Source: Struthio camelus
Taxonomy: Eukaryota; Chordata; Aves; Struthioniformes; Struthionidae
Assembly: GCF_040807025.1 (NCBI RefSeq)
Contig: NC_090943.1
Coordinates: 135,915,950-135,979,949, forward strand
Length of the DNA stretch: 64,000 nucleotides
Reading direction: 5' to 3'
Position 1 is the stretch's first letter. Every line of letters starts with the position of its first letter. The translations under genes were made by a program, and so were the position numbers. The notes below the pieces were generated by a model, which saw only the letters and a program-made list of their open reading frames with translations, made no database searches and was not told the origin of the DNA. Shown here piece after piece: positions 1-13,995 of this stretch.

Positions 1-2673
1 CACAATGTCACGTTGTGAGAGATACCCAGTCTAGCTCTGCCTGAGCCTGTTTAGATACCGGCCACGTACAGCCACGTTAGCAGGGAATTGTACCCGATAT
101 TAAGGAGCAGCACTAGTTTCTGTCAGGCTCATCTGGCTATCCTGGTTCTCCAAGCCAAGCTAAACTGGGTGTCCGTTCACGTTTGTCCTCTCCTGGCTCC
201 TTGAATATCCTTCACTTCCGGTACAGTGGCACAACTTAAACAGAGGGACAGAGAGTATCTTACTTTTTCTGTATCTGACCTCTCTTACAGCATCCAGACT
301 GGGGCATTCACGGGGAACTGGTGAGTGCATGCTTGCACCTTCTCAGCCTGGGAAGAACCCAGAATCCTGGTTTCCTGCTTCCACCAGCCATACGGCTGTA
401 CATACAAGTACAAACCACTGTTACTACCCCCGCTGACATATTTGCAAGAAAGGGACTTTGTTTTCCATAGAACGGTTGTTAGTACCACATTCGGAGATGA
501 GTGGCATTTCAGCCAGGTGGCTTAGTATTATTGAGGTAACATCCAGATGCAGGATCAATGTCTTTTATTAGATCAACCCATAGAATTAGAAAGAAAAAAT
601 GATACAGTTGAAAATAATGAAGTTGGGAGCCTTTCTGCTCAGCCTAGACCGCATTTGTGTCAGTCTGAGACCCCTGTATACAGATCATGTGCATGCTAAC
701 TATAGGCTCCGGTGTTCTTCCTGGGTGCCTAACACAAAAAATACCTCCCTTTTGTCTTAAAGATAGGTATTTTTGTGTATCTACAAAATGTCTTTATGCA
801 CCTACAAGGTACAGGCAGGTGCATAAACTTGCCCTCACAGAACAGATAATCTTAAAATCAGAGAGGAGAAATCATGGGATCAATGAACACTCTGGCCTAT
901 AAACTTGTTCTCAAGAACAGATAAAACTATGTTTTATTGGGAAGTAATAAAGGAAGGATAAAACTCTGGGGTGTTGCTACTGCTAGCCACAACACTCTGC
1001 TGATAACAAGCCACACCTGCTGATTACACTGCTCCCTTCACCTCTTGCTCCTCTCCACCCTGCCATATGGCATCTGTAATTAGTTGTGGCCTTCAGCAAT
1101 ATCCACTGCCTCACAGACCTCCTGTCTTCCCAGGGCTTTCAGTAACAGTATCCGCTTATGGGCCTCAGATCAAGCAATGAAGGAAATTTGTCCTATCCAT
1201 GAAATAAGTAACATGTAATTATTAGGCACAGAGAAGAGAAAAGAGAGATTAGAGAAAATTAGAAGGAAAACACTCAACAATGAAAGAAAAGCCTGGGTCC
1301 AGCATCTCACCGAGAAGGTTGCGGTTGTCGCGTGAACAATATCTCCATAGCACCAGCACGCTTCACATCCAATAAGCAACAGTCTGAGAGTAGTACCTCA
1401 TGTCTCATTGCACAAGTTCATTTCCAAGGAGTAAGTAATCAGAACAACTCCCATGTATATGCACACACCCACACAGGTACACTTCAAAGGCAGGAGCATC
1501 CCTTCCCCATAACTGCCCCGTAGGAGCTTCTTCTCATTGTGGGCCATGGGGCAATCTTAGTTGCCATTGCTCCTGCTCAGAGGCTTTATGGCCTTCGGAG
1601 AATTAAAGGATACAGCTCTGGGCTGCACAGAAGCCTATTCTTAATACACCTACTTAGTAAAGGATAAGCCACTTCCAAAGCAGGGAGGGAGAAATGAAAG
1701 GAAGTGATGAAACACAGAAAAATAGCCTAACTGTGTACATAAAGCCACTGCTTCTTGCTGCACTAGGACACATCTGTGCAAATTGTGTGACCTGAGCTCT
1801 GGGGAGTCCAATAGAGGCTGGCAGAGTTGCTCTGCTTCCACAAACCATCCCCTCAGCAGCGCATGGGAAAGGACCTACCGCAACCAGCACCTTCTCAGCA
1901 GCAATTGCCATAACTGCAGGAGCTGGGGAGAGGGGAGGCCGAGCCGTTCTGGAATCTCTGCAGAGCCTACCTGGGACAGCTTCCTGGGGCAAGGCACAGC
2001 TAAGGGGTTAGGGGACCTTGGTCTCACCCTGCAGGGAAGCTAAAATGCACCTGGTTTTGGAGAGCATATCAGTTTTCAGAGTTTCCAGAATTAAAAATCT
2101 ATGGTTTTTAGTGCAATAAGCATGTCTGATGCCGAACACTAATGGAAAAAATCACACAGACCTCTTCAGTATTTAATGATTAATAGCCTTCATATTCCCA
2201 TTTTAATTGGACAACGGTCCCTGGTAGTTGTGGCCGATAGGCTGAGATCTCCGTAGGAGCGCTGCTGTCACAGCGGCAGATGCCTGGAAGTGCAACAGGA
2301 AGCATGCTTGGTGCCACCTGTGCACCTTTGGTGCAAAACTAGTCAGGTTGGGATGTCCTCCTAAGACTGACTTCACAGATTTGGCTCAACATCCCAGAAT
2401 CAGCTTCATGCAAAGTAATGTGGTGACAGTAACAGGAAAAAGGAACTATCTTTCTTCCGAGGACTCAGTCCTTCCCCTAAGAGAGATGACAGTCTGAAAG
2501 TACTGTTTGAAATTACTGTTAAGTCTTGCGACTAGTAAATGTCTAAATGTTAGCGCTCAGTGTTATCATGCCTGTGAGCAGAAGGGTGCTTGTAGAAGTG
2601 ACAAGGGTTCCAGCTTCTTGTGCATGAGACAAACACTGTTGTCTTACTCTGGAGGTTTGCCTTTTTCAATTAG

Positions 2674-2688
2674 AAAAAAAAAAAAAAA
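2674..2688. repeat. Poly(A) run, A15
   Basis: Fifteen consecutive A bases. No retrogene or SINE body is recognised upstream, so a processed-copy tail is not supported. Confidence 0.8.
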
Positions 2689-5600
2689 GGAGACTGCGTA
2701 TTGGAAGGGCATTAGCAGAGCTTTCCCACTCAAGACTGACAGAACAGTTCGGAGAACACAAAGGAGAACACAAGGCAAACATCTGTTCAAATAAAGGGAG
2801 TTAGAGAACTGCCTGTTGTTGTACTGAAGTAATATTCCACCTTTAAAAATTAACCGTTCTGTTTCTCCCCACACTTTATACCCTATTCTGTTCTCTTTAA
2901 GATAGTGTTTACTGGAAAGTTTTGCTTGTGTCATTTCTTTTCATAGCAAGCTAATTGTGGTTCCATGTAGCTTAATCACATTTTCTTCAATCTTTTATTG
3001 ACAATACTGGCCTGGGACAAATGAAAAGCTATAATTCAAAGGAATAACATGCCTTCTTAACACAAGCTAACATATGAAACATTGCAAGCTAGGGCTCAGG
3101 CAATCCCCAACCTGCTCCATTAAGGGATGACATTTTTAACAATAGATCTGTGGGACCCCACTGGAAATAATGGGAGCTCACCATGGCGGGAATTAGTGCA
3201 CACGACAGGTGACTATGTTCTGGAAATGTTCCAGTGCCAGCTGTGTTGCTTCACACTATTTGTAACCTCTGTAATTGCAGCTTTTCAAAGCCATTTTTAT
3301 TTGGAATCACAGAAAGCCAGTGTAGGAGGACAAAAAAACCCTACTGCCATTTGTTTGGGAGAGGAAAAAATCAGCATATCAAAGCCTGAACAGTAGTGCC
3401 CTGTTTTCTGAATTACTGGCTTAGACTCCCTTATTCTAACACAAACCAAAACCCTAATGCAATCATTGTTACATCTTTCCTGCTTTCCTCATAGCCCAGT
3501 TACAGTTCCTGCTTACAAATGAATGGAGCAGCAAGCATCTGCTTGCTTGAGAAGGGAATTCCTTCCGAAATATCAAAACGGTTGAAAAGCTGAGGCGGTT
3601 CACTAGGGTCACTCGAACAGTACGTAGGCAGTCTTCTGTGTATTTGAGGCAGGAGACAGAGAAACAAGCTGTCTTAGGTTGCTTACAAATGGGCTGCATG
3701 TGTGTTTTCAGTTACACACATTCATAAGTACAGTGGAACCGTAAGACTGTGCATAGAATAAATCCGATGAACGGCAAGATCTCCCGATTGCCAGCTCCAG
3801 TGCCTGCTCCTCCTCTGGTTAGGTTGCTCCTTGTGTCACACTTAGTGACAATTCAATCAAAACACTTGTGGGAGAAAGGACCTTCTTTTTCTTTCCTCTG
3901 TACAGAGCAGAGCTAACTTTTGGTTGCTACACAACAGCACTTTCAAACCATTCATCTTCCTTACTTGGACACTTCTGGGAAATTTTAGTCCTGGAATTTT
4001 TTTCTTTAAATCATATTTGAATACAGATTTAGAAATCAGTGAGAAGGGGTAACTCTGTGCCCTCAAATTACAAAAATTGCCTACCCATTAGGCAAGTGAT
4101 GGATTACTAAAGCAATAATGTGGGTAGTTAGATTCCTGGTGGAATAGATAATCTAGCCATGAGTCACCTTTTCTCCATTGCAATATATTCAAAGAAAGTA
4201 CTTTTGTATCTGATGTATGCAATTTCTGAAATCTCCAGAGGAAAAAAATATATAGAAAAAGAAGTCACATGAGAAGGGAAGGAAGTTGTAAGAACTTTCC
4301 TTCGATTTTTAGTTGCCAGGGTAACTGTTTTACTTGGTAATCAATATATCTGGCATATTTCTATTGCTTTGTGATCACTCCTACAGACAACATTGAAAGG
4401 TGTTTGGGGAAAACACTGGAACTGAAGACAGCTACATACTTTGAAGAAATGCCTCAAATAAGAAAAAAGGAAATAACTTATCCTCCAAATAGTTTAAGGC
4501 AGTACTAGACTTTTTTCCAAAAGTAGTGGGGTAATTTTCTGTAATAGGTTTACAGGATTTGATAGGATCCTTTGGACTATATGAGTTTCAGTACAATGGC
4601 TACCAAGCTGAAAAAAACTAGAATTTACTTATTTTCCATGTTATATGCAGTGCATTGAGCCGTTTATTTTGTGACAATCAATGAAGGTACCTTTAAGTGA
4701 GCAACTCCTAAGTTTTAAAAAAAAAACATAGCAACCCCACACCCCAGGCTAGTTTAGGGAAATATCTGAGCAATGTTACATATTTCAATTTATTTTTAAT
4801 AAACCACTGCAAATATTAGGCAGTTCATCTTAAAGAAATTATTAAGAGATTTAAGAATAACCCTTTATATTACTCAATGCTGTGTTTTCTATCCAAACCT
4901 TCCAGAGTGTTTTAGTAAATACAGTTAAGTGTTATTCATTTTGTTCTAAAGACAGATGTATACTGACAAAAAGAGGTAACGATATTTGCTCAAAGATTTC
5001 ACAGCAAAGCAGGACAAGACTTGTTGCTACTCCTGTGGCTTATTCTTTTTTTGACATTTTCATTGTTCGTAAGGATCTGCAGACAAAAGAAAATGCCTGA
5101 GGTTGCATGGAACAGAAGTTTATGACTCAGTCCCTCTTTCTCACCTCCTCCTGCCCCGTTTCTTTTCTTTCTCGGGCTGCTGCATCACACAGATCACATC
5201 AGATGCCCGTGATAAAGTTGGCCTAGGCTGAGGAGGTTGCATCACCCAAAGCCCAGCATGTCTGAAGGAAAATAGCAAGGGAGCTTTAATATGCTTGTCA
5301 TTTTTCAGAATTTCTTCCTACCCCCATGTTCTGAACACTTTTTATACCTACAAGTCATCAAAATGTTAGAGGAACTATTTATTCAGTGCAGCCTATTTTT
5401 CCTTACAGCCTTTTTAAAACGCAGAATCTTCAAAAACTTCACAGCACAAGATAAAATTAGAAACTGCTTTAAAGAGCTAGCTGCAAAGATGACAAGATTG
5501 CAACAGAAAAGAAGTAAGACGATATGTCAGAATAGAAAAGGAAATTTTTATTAAAATAAGTGTCTGTATGGATAGGCATTTCCCATAGCTACAAGGCAGG

Positions 5601-8064
5601 GAGAAAAGGGAAAAATATGAAAATATTGATTGCTGGTAAATGGGCTGGGCCATTAATTTTATCTGTCTTCAGTTATCCAGTTCATAAAGCATTATTCCAT
5701 TTCTTTCTGGATGGTTTTGTACAGATTTTGTGGTGTCTAGAGACAGCCCATGCAAAAATTTTTTTGCATAATCAGCTCTTACTGTATCGATGCAAATTTT
5801 CTCTCTCTGAAAAATAATCAGAGGCCTCAGGTGTGAATTTTGTACTGCTGAAAGGCAATGGAGGCTGAAGGCCTCTGTCATCGATCATGCCCACAGTAAA
5901 CAGTGATGTGGTGAAGGCTGTTTCCCTACCAGGGAGTACTGCAAGGTAAATCTGAGATCCCCCCCGTCAGGTATTTGCATCACCTGTGGTAGCTGTCTTC
6001 TGCATCTTTCATTCTCTGCAAACAATCATCATTCCTGCTATTGTTTTGTTATTATAATTAATATCTCTTTATTTGGCCAAACCTGTGGGATCAGGAGTTC
6101 AGGTATCACCTGCCTGAGGCGAAGTAATCTGTGGAACTCAAGGGTGTTATGTCCATGTCTGTTGCCAGTGTTGGAGAAAAGGGAAACTTTGCGTTTGTAG
6201 GTCTAACTGTAAAAGCTTTCCACCACTGCTCAGGAAAAGAAAAGGCAGCGGGTTAACAGTGAAAGCACACATGGCCTGGCTTGGTTAGTGCTCCCAAGGC
6301 AGGTCTACACTGCAGCCTCTGGGGCCTCCTCCACTCAGGTGTGAAGCGATGGGTGACACTGGGGCTGGGATACAGTCTACTGCAAAGCCCACTCAGGCCT
6401 GCAGGCAGATTCGCTGGCAATTAACGTGTGCTGTCCCCCTGGCCATGCCAGCCAGTACCAGGCTGGTCATTTTAGAGCTGGGTTTGAAACATTCACATGA
6501 GCATGATGACTGGAGAGGTTACAGATATTTGCAGTGTTAAATTTCAAGACTTTACCAAGACGTTGTCTAGGTTTGATTTTTTTCTTCCTTAATGCTGCAG
6601 CTCCTAATGTGAGAGTCTCATCTTGCATGAAAAAGGAAAAGACAAACCCACCTTCTTATCTCCATTCTTGCAAACTCCAAAAAAGAGCATTTGTTCCACC
6701 TCATCCCCCATAGTTGTCTTTTCTTTTCAACTCCGTGACCAAATTTCTGACTTGGAAGCCTAGATTCATATTTTTTTTACTTCTTCACGTTGACCACATT
6801 GTGTTAAAGTCCGTTCTAACAGCAGGAAGTAGCTGGCAATCTGGTGGTACCAATTTTTTCTGGTTCAACCCCTTTTGACCACTCTTACAGGGAGAAAAGG
6901 AAAGTAGGCAGGGTATGTCTCTCCCTTAGAGATTCTTCTGATGTCTGATTTCTCTCCCGTACCACATGCTTGCCTAAACTACATATTAATTATTTAAAAT
7001 ACATATTAAAATAGAGTTAGGGTTGAGAACATATATTGGCAAATTAAGGTAATAAAGCCTTACAGGGATATTATAATTATCCCATAAAGAAACATGACAA
7101 TTTCAGTGAATTGAGATGAACCATAAAAGAAATGAAATTAGGTTAGAGATACAGAAAAAGTTTCCATATAACCTTTACAGGGCTCCCTAGTGAGATCATG
7201 AGAATTAAAAAAAAAGAAAAAAAACCCATCAGTTTAAACTAAAATATCTTCTTCATAATCAAACAGTCATTGCTTCGTGTTCCTATATTATTGAACTACA
7301 GTATACTTCAACCAGGCTAGCTGGTAGTGGGCTGAATTTAATTAGAGTAGCTGACTGCAAAGGCAGGATCAGCTGTGTCTTGGCTTACTGCGTTCTTCAG
7401 AGCCGGGATGCAACACACTGGAAACTACAGTGAAGATATAAATGTTGCCTTTGTTTGGACACAGCCTTCGCAGACTCCTTCAGAGTGCACTCTCTTTCTC
7501 TCTTCTCTTGGAAGAAATTTCATTGTCGCACCTGACAGCACGCTGTTGTCTGCATATGTTTCTTAATTGGTTTCAGTTTCAACGACACCCATATGAGACC
7601 TACAAAAAGAAAAATAAAATGAAATTTGATTAAATGTTGTGGAAAAAAGTTAAGGATGAAACTGAAAGATTTTATGAGAAAAACAGGGAAAATAACTAAA
7701 TCACAGTGGGATGTAAAATGGCAAGATTATTACAGCACACTTTCATTTCCATATTGCACTCAAATTCAGCAGTATTATGATATGATGACTGTATGACTGA
7801 GATAATAATAATATCAAACTCAATCAGACTTCACGGGTTCCAACCTTTTCAAAGGCAGCTTGCAACTGTGAGATGATCTAGTTATCTACACAACTGCGAA
7901 GCAACCTGGACATACACAGAAGGGTGCATAAATGTCACCAAACACTTGTGGGGATTGCTGTTAACTTGGAATTACAGTCTGGGTGGGATGCTAGCATCAT
8001 GCAGAAGAGACATATGCAGGATAATTTTAAAAGTAGGCAACTAAATCAAAATAAATCATTTCTC

Positions 8065-8115
8065 TGTGTGAGTGTGCATGTGTGTGTGTGTGCTTATGTA
8101 CACATACGTGTGTGC
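8065..8115. repeat. Interrupted (TG)n microsatellite
   Basis: TG dinucleotides dominate, with a pure core near 8079-8092 and interruptions such as TATGTACACATACG. Alternating purine-pyrimidine tracts like this are often length-variable. Confidence 0.8.
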
Positions 8116-8574
8116 TTGAAACAGGGAACAGTGCGTCTGTCTGGATGAGGAGCAACAGGCCAATGCCAACCAGCTTTTGACATCACATTCAGATATCAGG
8201 TAGCTCTTAGCTCAGGTGTAGCCGAGTTCAGAAACCAGCACAACTGTAGTCACAGGTCAGTGTCCCAAGTGATTTTATGTTAATTCTCCTCTTGTTTACT
8301 GACTGCTATCTATTCTCTGCAGTATTTCTGCCTCTGGTAAGTTTGTATCCACCATTTTTTATTCCTTGCTGCATTAGTAGTAATTTTCAAGATCAGTGTC
8401 TTCACAAGACAAGCACTCCAGTTCTCTCCCTGTCCTTTGGGAACGTTGTTCCTCTGCTTGTGCTCCATCGCCATATAGGCGTGCATTTGATCATAATTTT
8501 ACTCACCGTTCAATTATTTTTTACTTTCAGAATGAGGTACCCAGTAGAGTTCCTGCGTAACGTGATATACTGCA

Positions 8575-8608
8575 CTATACTATATTATTTTATATTATAT
8601 TATATGAT
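8575..8608. repeat. TATAT-rich low-complexity patch
   Basis: A run of TATAT/TTATA words of about 34 bases, nearly pure A and T. No gene signal is attached to it. Confidence 0.6.
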
Positions 8609-11600
8609 AAGGTGGTGTGCAACAGACCTTCCTGTATCGAGTTTCTGTGTTGGTTTGACTTCCCAAATCAACTGAAATGGGGTTATGGCTTTTACGAGAC
8701 TTGTCTGGGCTGCTGCAATTGAGTTGGGCTGAGCCCTCAGTGGGGAGGGGAAGTTGGCTTCCTCCTCACTGCCTCTGGGGAAGAAGCCTGCAAAGTCCGA
8801 GTTGGGTTGAGCAGGGACAGGTGCTGTGGCACGGAGCCTGCAAAAGCAGTGGAGACTCCTGAGAAGAGTAGGGAGGGCAGAGATGCAGCCAGACCTTAAA
8901 GGTGAGGGAAAGAAACAAGTTCTCCCCAGGAGTGACGCTGTGTAAAGTCTATTGCAACTAGGAAGCCACTAAAAGTTGTTGGCCGGAGAGCAAGACTTAA
9001 GGAAAGAACCTACCCTGAAGAATAGGGAGTTGGGGATGCAGGGAGGAAAAGATTTGTTTAGAAGTCTTTTTGTTTTAATCTGTTTCAGATGTAGCTTGTT
9101 TGGGTTTCCTCTGCTGCAACAGCAACTTTACTCAAGATTCCCTTTTAATGAAACAGAGCTGCAGAGAGAGAGACAGTTTTCATGTGCTCACCAGAAGGAA
9201 AAGGTGCAAGTAGATCTACCTCAAAGCTTTGCCTCATGTAGTGTCATATCACATTAATTTGAGTAGAAGTGCTTTTTTCCCTTTTCATATCTAATTCAAA
9301 GCCCTTCTACTATGCTTGAACTCACCAGATGAAATCCAGCCAGGCTTTCACCACAAAACAGCCCATTGTTCCAGAAACCAGCATCAGTCCTGGCACGGTT
9401 TTTCGTCCTTCTTGGTGGTTTGGGCATGCATCTAAGTTCTTAAACCACCCTTAACTCCCTGCTGAGGACCCTCAAATACAGAGAAATTCACAGCAAGAAT
9501 GCAGTCTCCCTTCAATTACATTATTTATTCTGATGTGGACATAGTCTAGGATTCTCTAGATGTGCAGTATTTCTAGGGCGATAAGTTACATATAATTCTA
9601 GGGATATGATCCATGAAGTTTAACTGACTTTGGTTATTTACTGATTGGTAAACTTCCTTTTGATTAGCCCACAGGTAGCTTTTAGCCCATACACTCCAGC
9701 TAACTGCTAATTTTTCTTCCTTTCTCTTGGGGTTTGAAGGCTCCAGACCTATTTCTTTACTATAACTCATAAAGTTCAAGTTTTCCTTTGTGCCTTCTTG
9801 CTCCTGCCTGAGATCAGCTTCAATTTGATTAGCAAAATCCATACTACTCCTTCATGATTTTCAGTTGGAAATGGGAAGATTACAGATTCTCAGTAGCCTG
9901 TTCTCTTGTATATTTTAGTAATCTTTCTCTGCAGTGGTAGCTACATTTTATTATAGCACCTCTCCCACCTTCTTGTTACACACAATTGTCAGTGCTGTTT
10001 CAGGAATTCTGGTTTCTCCTTTTTTCCTGCCCTTTCCTTGATTTGATTTTTCATCCACCTAAGCCTAGCCCAGACTTTCTTTCTGATTGCATTTATAGTC
10101 ATTGTCTTCAGTAAGCTGCTGTCTGGTCCTCAGAGCTCTGATGAAAGCTATGTTTTAGGTCATGACTGTTCTTCTTTGTACGCCTTCAGATATGAAGTTA
10201 TTAGAGCCATCAATCAAAATATACATTAAATAAAAAGTATGATTCTCCCCGGTGCTAGATGTAGTACAGTGGTTTGCCTCCTCCTACTTTTGCCTCAGCC
10301 AATTCCACGCACCTTTTAATCTCTGTTTTGTATAATCTTCCTTCTGCTCAGGTGGCACATCGTAGCACTAATGAGCTTGCAGCTCAAACAGTGTCACACA
10401 TGTTGCTAATATAAATGCTAAACTTACACATTTGCAACCAAAGTATGTTTGGAAAATGGGCTGGTTATCGTGAAGAGAATCAGGAATGTGCGGATGGGCA
10501 TGTCCTCCCCAGGCTCTCTCTTTGCTAGATGACCCCCACTCTATTGTACTATGATAGCCCATTATCCCAGCTCACAATGCTGATACACTCAAAGTTGCTT
10601 CATACATATGTAGCAGTAGAGATTTTTTTCTCTAAGTACATATCCTTGGCTTATTAGTTTCAGAGGTCACTGTTGCTCAGATAATGTGATTTTTATTTAC
10701 ACAACGAAATCTGGCAAATGCTTACACAGCTTTAGAATCTCGTTGCTTTTTATATATTTCCTATGTGTTGTTTTATAGACTGCCAAGACACTGGCCTCAG
10801 AACGCGGCTAATGCCTGTTCATAAGACACAATGCACTCGAGATCACACGGACTTTTCTCATTAATGCCACTATGCATTTTCAAGACATGTTAACTTACAA
10901 TTTGTTCTCCACTGTAGCTAAAAAGCAGGAGGTCTTTGAGTCTGATCAAATTCATAAGTTAGAACTGTGGATTTTTTTTTATTTCCCACCTCTCTTCCCG
11001 TTTCCCTGCAACTATTTCACCTGGCCTTTCTGGCTCACATGCTACCCTCCACTCATAGGTTGGTGATATCATCAGACTAAAAGTCTCCTCTCTTCCAGCC
11101 CTTCTAACTTAAATTTTGTGGCTATTTATCACTGATTGGGTGCTTCTTTTCCCTCAAGCTCTTAGATTATTTAGACCTTCCTTTTCCATCACTTTCCAGT
11201 TTTTCCACATAATTCTCATCTCTTGTGTCTGCAAGGATGCTAAATCTGCCTTCTCTCACTTGCTGCGTATCATCTTGCGTGAGACAGTATCTCAACTTCC
11301 TCTGCCAAAATTCATTTTTCTTCTCATCTTGACAAATGTACTCTCTCAAGCTCTGAGCCCTCATTTTCTTCAAAGTCCAGCTGCAGCTCCTGTCGGAGCT
11401 GGAAACAAGAGAGATTCACCTTCTGCCTCTGGCATTGCCATCTGTCTTCTGTCACTTGTAGGACCCAGAAAAAACACCTCTGTTACACATGAACTCTTCC
11501 TTGAGCTGCCCTGCCCTACTCTAGCCTTCTGATGTCATCTTTGCATCTTGTAAAAATCTGTTTCTCACACTTTCTAGCCACCTATATTATAGCTATTTCC

Positions 11601-12199
11601 ACTCCTCCTGTCTTCAGGATGAACAGAAAATCTTTCGTGCTTCCTTTTCCATTTAGTACACAAGCCCCTGTGCAGCTCAGGGTATTCCCATTGCAAACAC
11701 CAGGCTAGGTCTGGCCACAGCCTGGGAGATACGTCGGAGTGGGGCAGAGGCTGCTGCAAGGGGACATTAATACTTCAGCTACTGCTGGTGAATCTGGCAT
11801 TGAAGGCCCACCTCTCTGCCTGGATGCTTATCAGATAAACCTCACTCTGCACTTCAGTAGCCCCAGTGAGCAGAATTATTTCATTAGTTCCCTTTTTGTC
11901 ATGGTCCTGTTACACCTACTAATGTTCCCTTGAAGATTTCACTGTCATAGGTGCTGAGATCATGTCTCCTTGGTCAGCTCTCCAGTCCAGCATCCCAGCC
12001 ACAACTCATGCTAACGGCTTCTGCTGCCCAGCCAACCAATCCTCGCTCCAAGGACGAGGCATGCCTTCTTCAGCAGTCCTGCGGAAACAAGACTTCAGTG
12101 ATGTCAGCTTTTCTTATCGCTCTAACGGAAGGTGCTCACTTACCATGCCCATGCTGGTGGGCATGGTGAAAGGACCAGGAGAGTGTGTCAGATTTAATT

Positions 12200-13180
12200 T
12201 AACCTAATTTTGTTCATGCTCACTACAGTAATGAGATGGCAGATACAGACATTCCAACCATTATATGATATGAAAATTATATTTACATATTTTCCCAGAT
12301 GAAACATCATTCCAATTCCTTTTTTTTTTTTTTACCTTGGAATGGTCTAGATAAGAATCATTTTTATACTCTACTTTCAATTACTACAATTGCACAACTA
12401 TAAAAACCCTACTAAGATTTTTTTAAAATCTGAGAAGTATTATAGAGCCTCAGAAATGAACTCCTAAATTGCTCTATTGCATTCATTACCTAGCTCAGTA
12501 GGCTCTCAATGGTTTATTATCATTTCAAATTCAATAAGGAGTGCATTCCTCAAAGGGCAGAAAATTTTCATACCATTATTTTTTTGTTTATAAAGTTAAT
12601 GTAAAATCACTTTGTAATGAGTACATTTTTGGTTCTCAGAATTTTTCTATTTTTAAAGTAGTTTTCTGGGAAAATAAATGACGGTAAAACTGAACGTTTA
12701 TACTCTTTGACCATTTCGTTTTGTGCTATTATTGTTTGGTTGTTTTTTCTCTAGTAAGACACTGGCCTGTAGAAATACTACAATCATATGCACATTTAAT
12801 TTAAGCATTCCTAGCACCAACTTTGTACATTCTGATTTTAAATGATTATTGTAGAGATGGTGTTTGGTTTGCTATGTTTTTAAAATTGTCTCTCCCCAAT
12901 TAAACTTCTTTATCCGAATGGAATATTTCATTGGATCTGAAATGAAAATTTATTTCACTGAGGAATAAAGAAAGAGTTCATTTTGAGTTTTATTCTAATT
13001 GTTTTTATCCCTTACCAATTTCAGTTCAGTTTTGTACTATAAAATCAATCCATTACAGTTTTACTGATAAAAAATATGCCACTATTGTTAGAGAAAACTT
13101 GTGGAGAAATAGTAGCTACATTCTCATTTCAAAGGTACAAATGCAATTCAATGAGCCTAACATACACATGAAATCTATTT
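12200..13180. other. AT-rich non-coding kilobase
   Basis: Strongly AT-rich with many TTTTA and AATAAA words on both strands, few CpGs, no open frame of note and no recognised repeat. It could be old unmasked repeat or a conserved non-coding element; the sequence alone does not decide. Confidence 0.4.
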
Positions 13181-13942
13181 ATAGGTATTTGGCACTTATG
13201 TAAACTCAATGACAAGTCTAGCCTCTGGGATGATCCCACTGATTGCAGTGCAGAACAGCTTAGAGTCTGCTAATTGCACTGCAAAATCTCCTACTTGTGA
13301 TTCTAAATCGCATTACTTTGATACAGAGTGAAGTCACTTGTTTCATCAGAGGTACTACTTGGTCTACGGAGAATGAGTTGATGTGGTCGTCAGTGGAGGA
13401 TGCATATGGGCAGATGGGGAGGTTTCACATTTTGGGCAAGTTCAGTAGAGGAGTCCTAGACTGGCTGTACAGACAGAGCCATCTCCTCTTCCACTGCTAG
13501 GGCCTCCAGCTACCACCAGGGACCTTTCTGACTCAGGAGAAAGGGCACAACGGATGGAGAACTTTTCCACTAAAAGTATAGATTCCCTGTAAAAAAAAAA
13601 TTCAGCAGATAACAGTGTGTGAATACATCCAAAAATTGTGTGGGCTAATAGATGAAAATATGCTTTAATAAAAGAACGAGCAAGGACAAATGTCCAAAAA
13701 ATATACTTGCTCTGCTTTTATAAGGAGCAGAAATTGTTTCTCAACAATCACTGCAGTGAAGCTGGCAGTATCTCTCTGCTCAGGGCAATCTGCAGGGTTC
13801 AATCGGGAGCTTTTGATCCTTAAACATTCATCACGGCACAATCTGCAGTGATTATGTGGTACACATCTACTGTACGTCAAGAGTGACTACCTCAGTGGAT
13901 CTAGAGCCTCATCACAACTGTTTGGTGTTAGCATAAAAAAAA

Positions 13943-13995
13943 CAAATAGCTTCAAAGCTATTTGAGCTTCAAAGCTACTGAGCTTCAAAGAGCTA
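13943..13995. repeat. Short tandem, self-complementary repeat (hairpin-forming)
   Basis: Three imperfect copies of gagcttcaaagcta start near 13947, 13964 and 13980. The first lies inside a perfect inverted repeat, caaatagctt-ca-aagctatttg at 13943-13964, with a 10-bp stem and 2-base spacer. Spread by local slippage is likely; no transposon is recognised. Confidence 0.65.

Noticed and set aside
2674-2688. A15 run as the tail of a processed pseudogene or SINE
   Set aside because: No gene-like or SINE-like body precedes it on either strand.
8277-8675. 132-codon plus-strand open frame rich in Leu, Phe and Tyr
   Set aside because: It runs through the TATAT low-complexity patch and looks like translation of AT- and T-rich DNA.
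11116-11532. 138-codon plus-strand open frame
   Set aside because: The product is low-information and hydrophobic, typical of a pyrimidine-rich strand (Phe, Leu, Ser, Pro), with no homology or gene signals.
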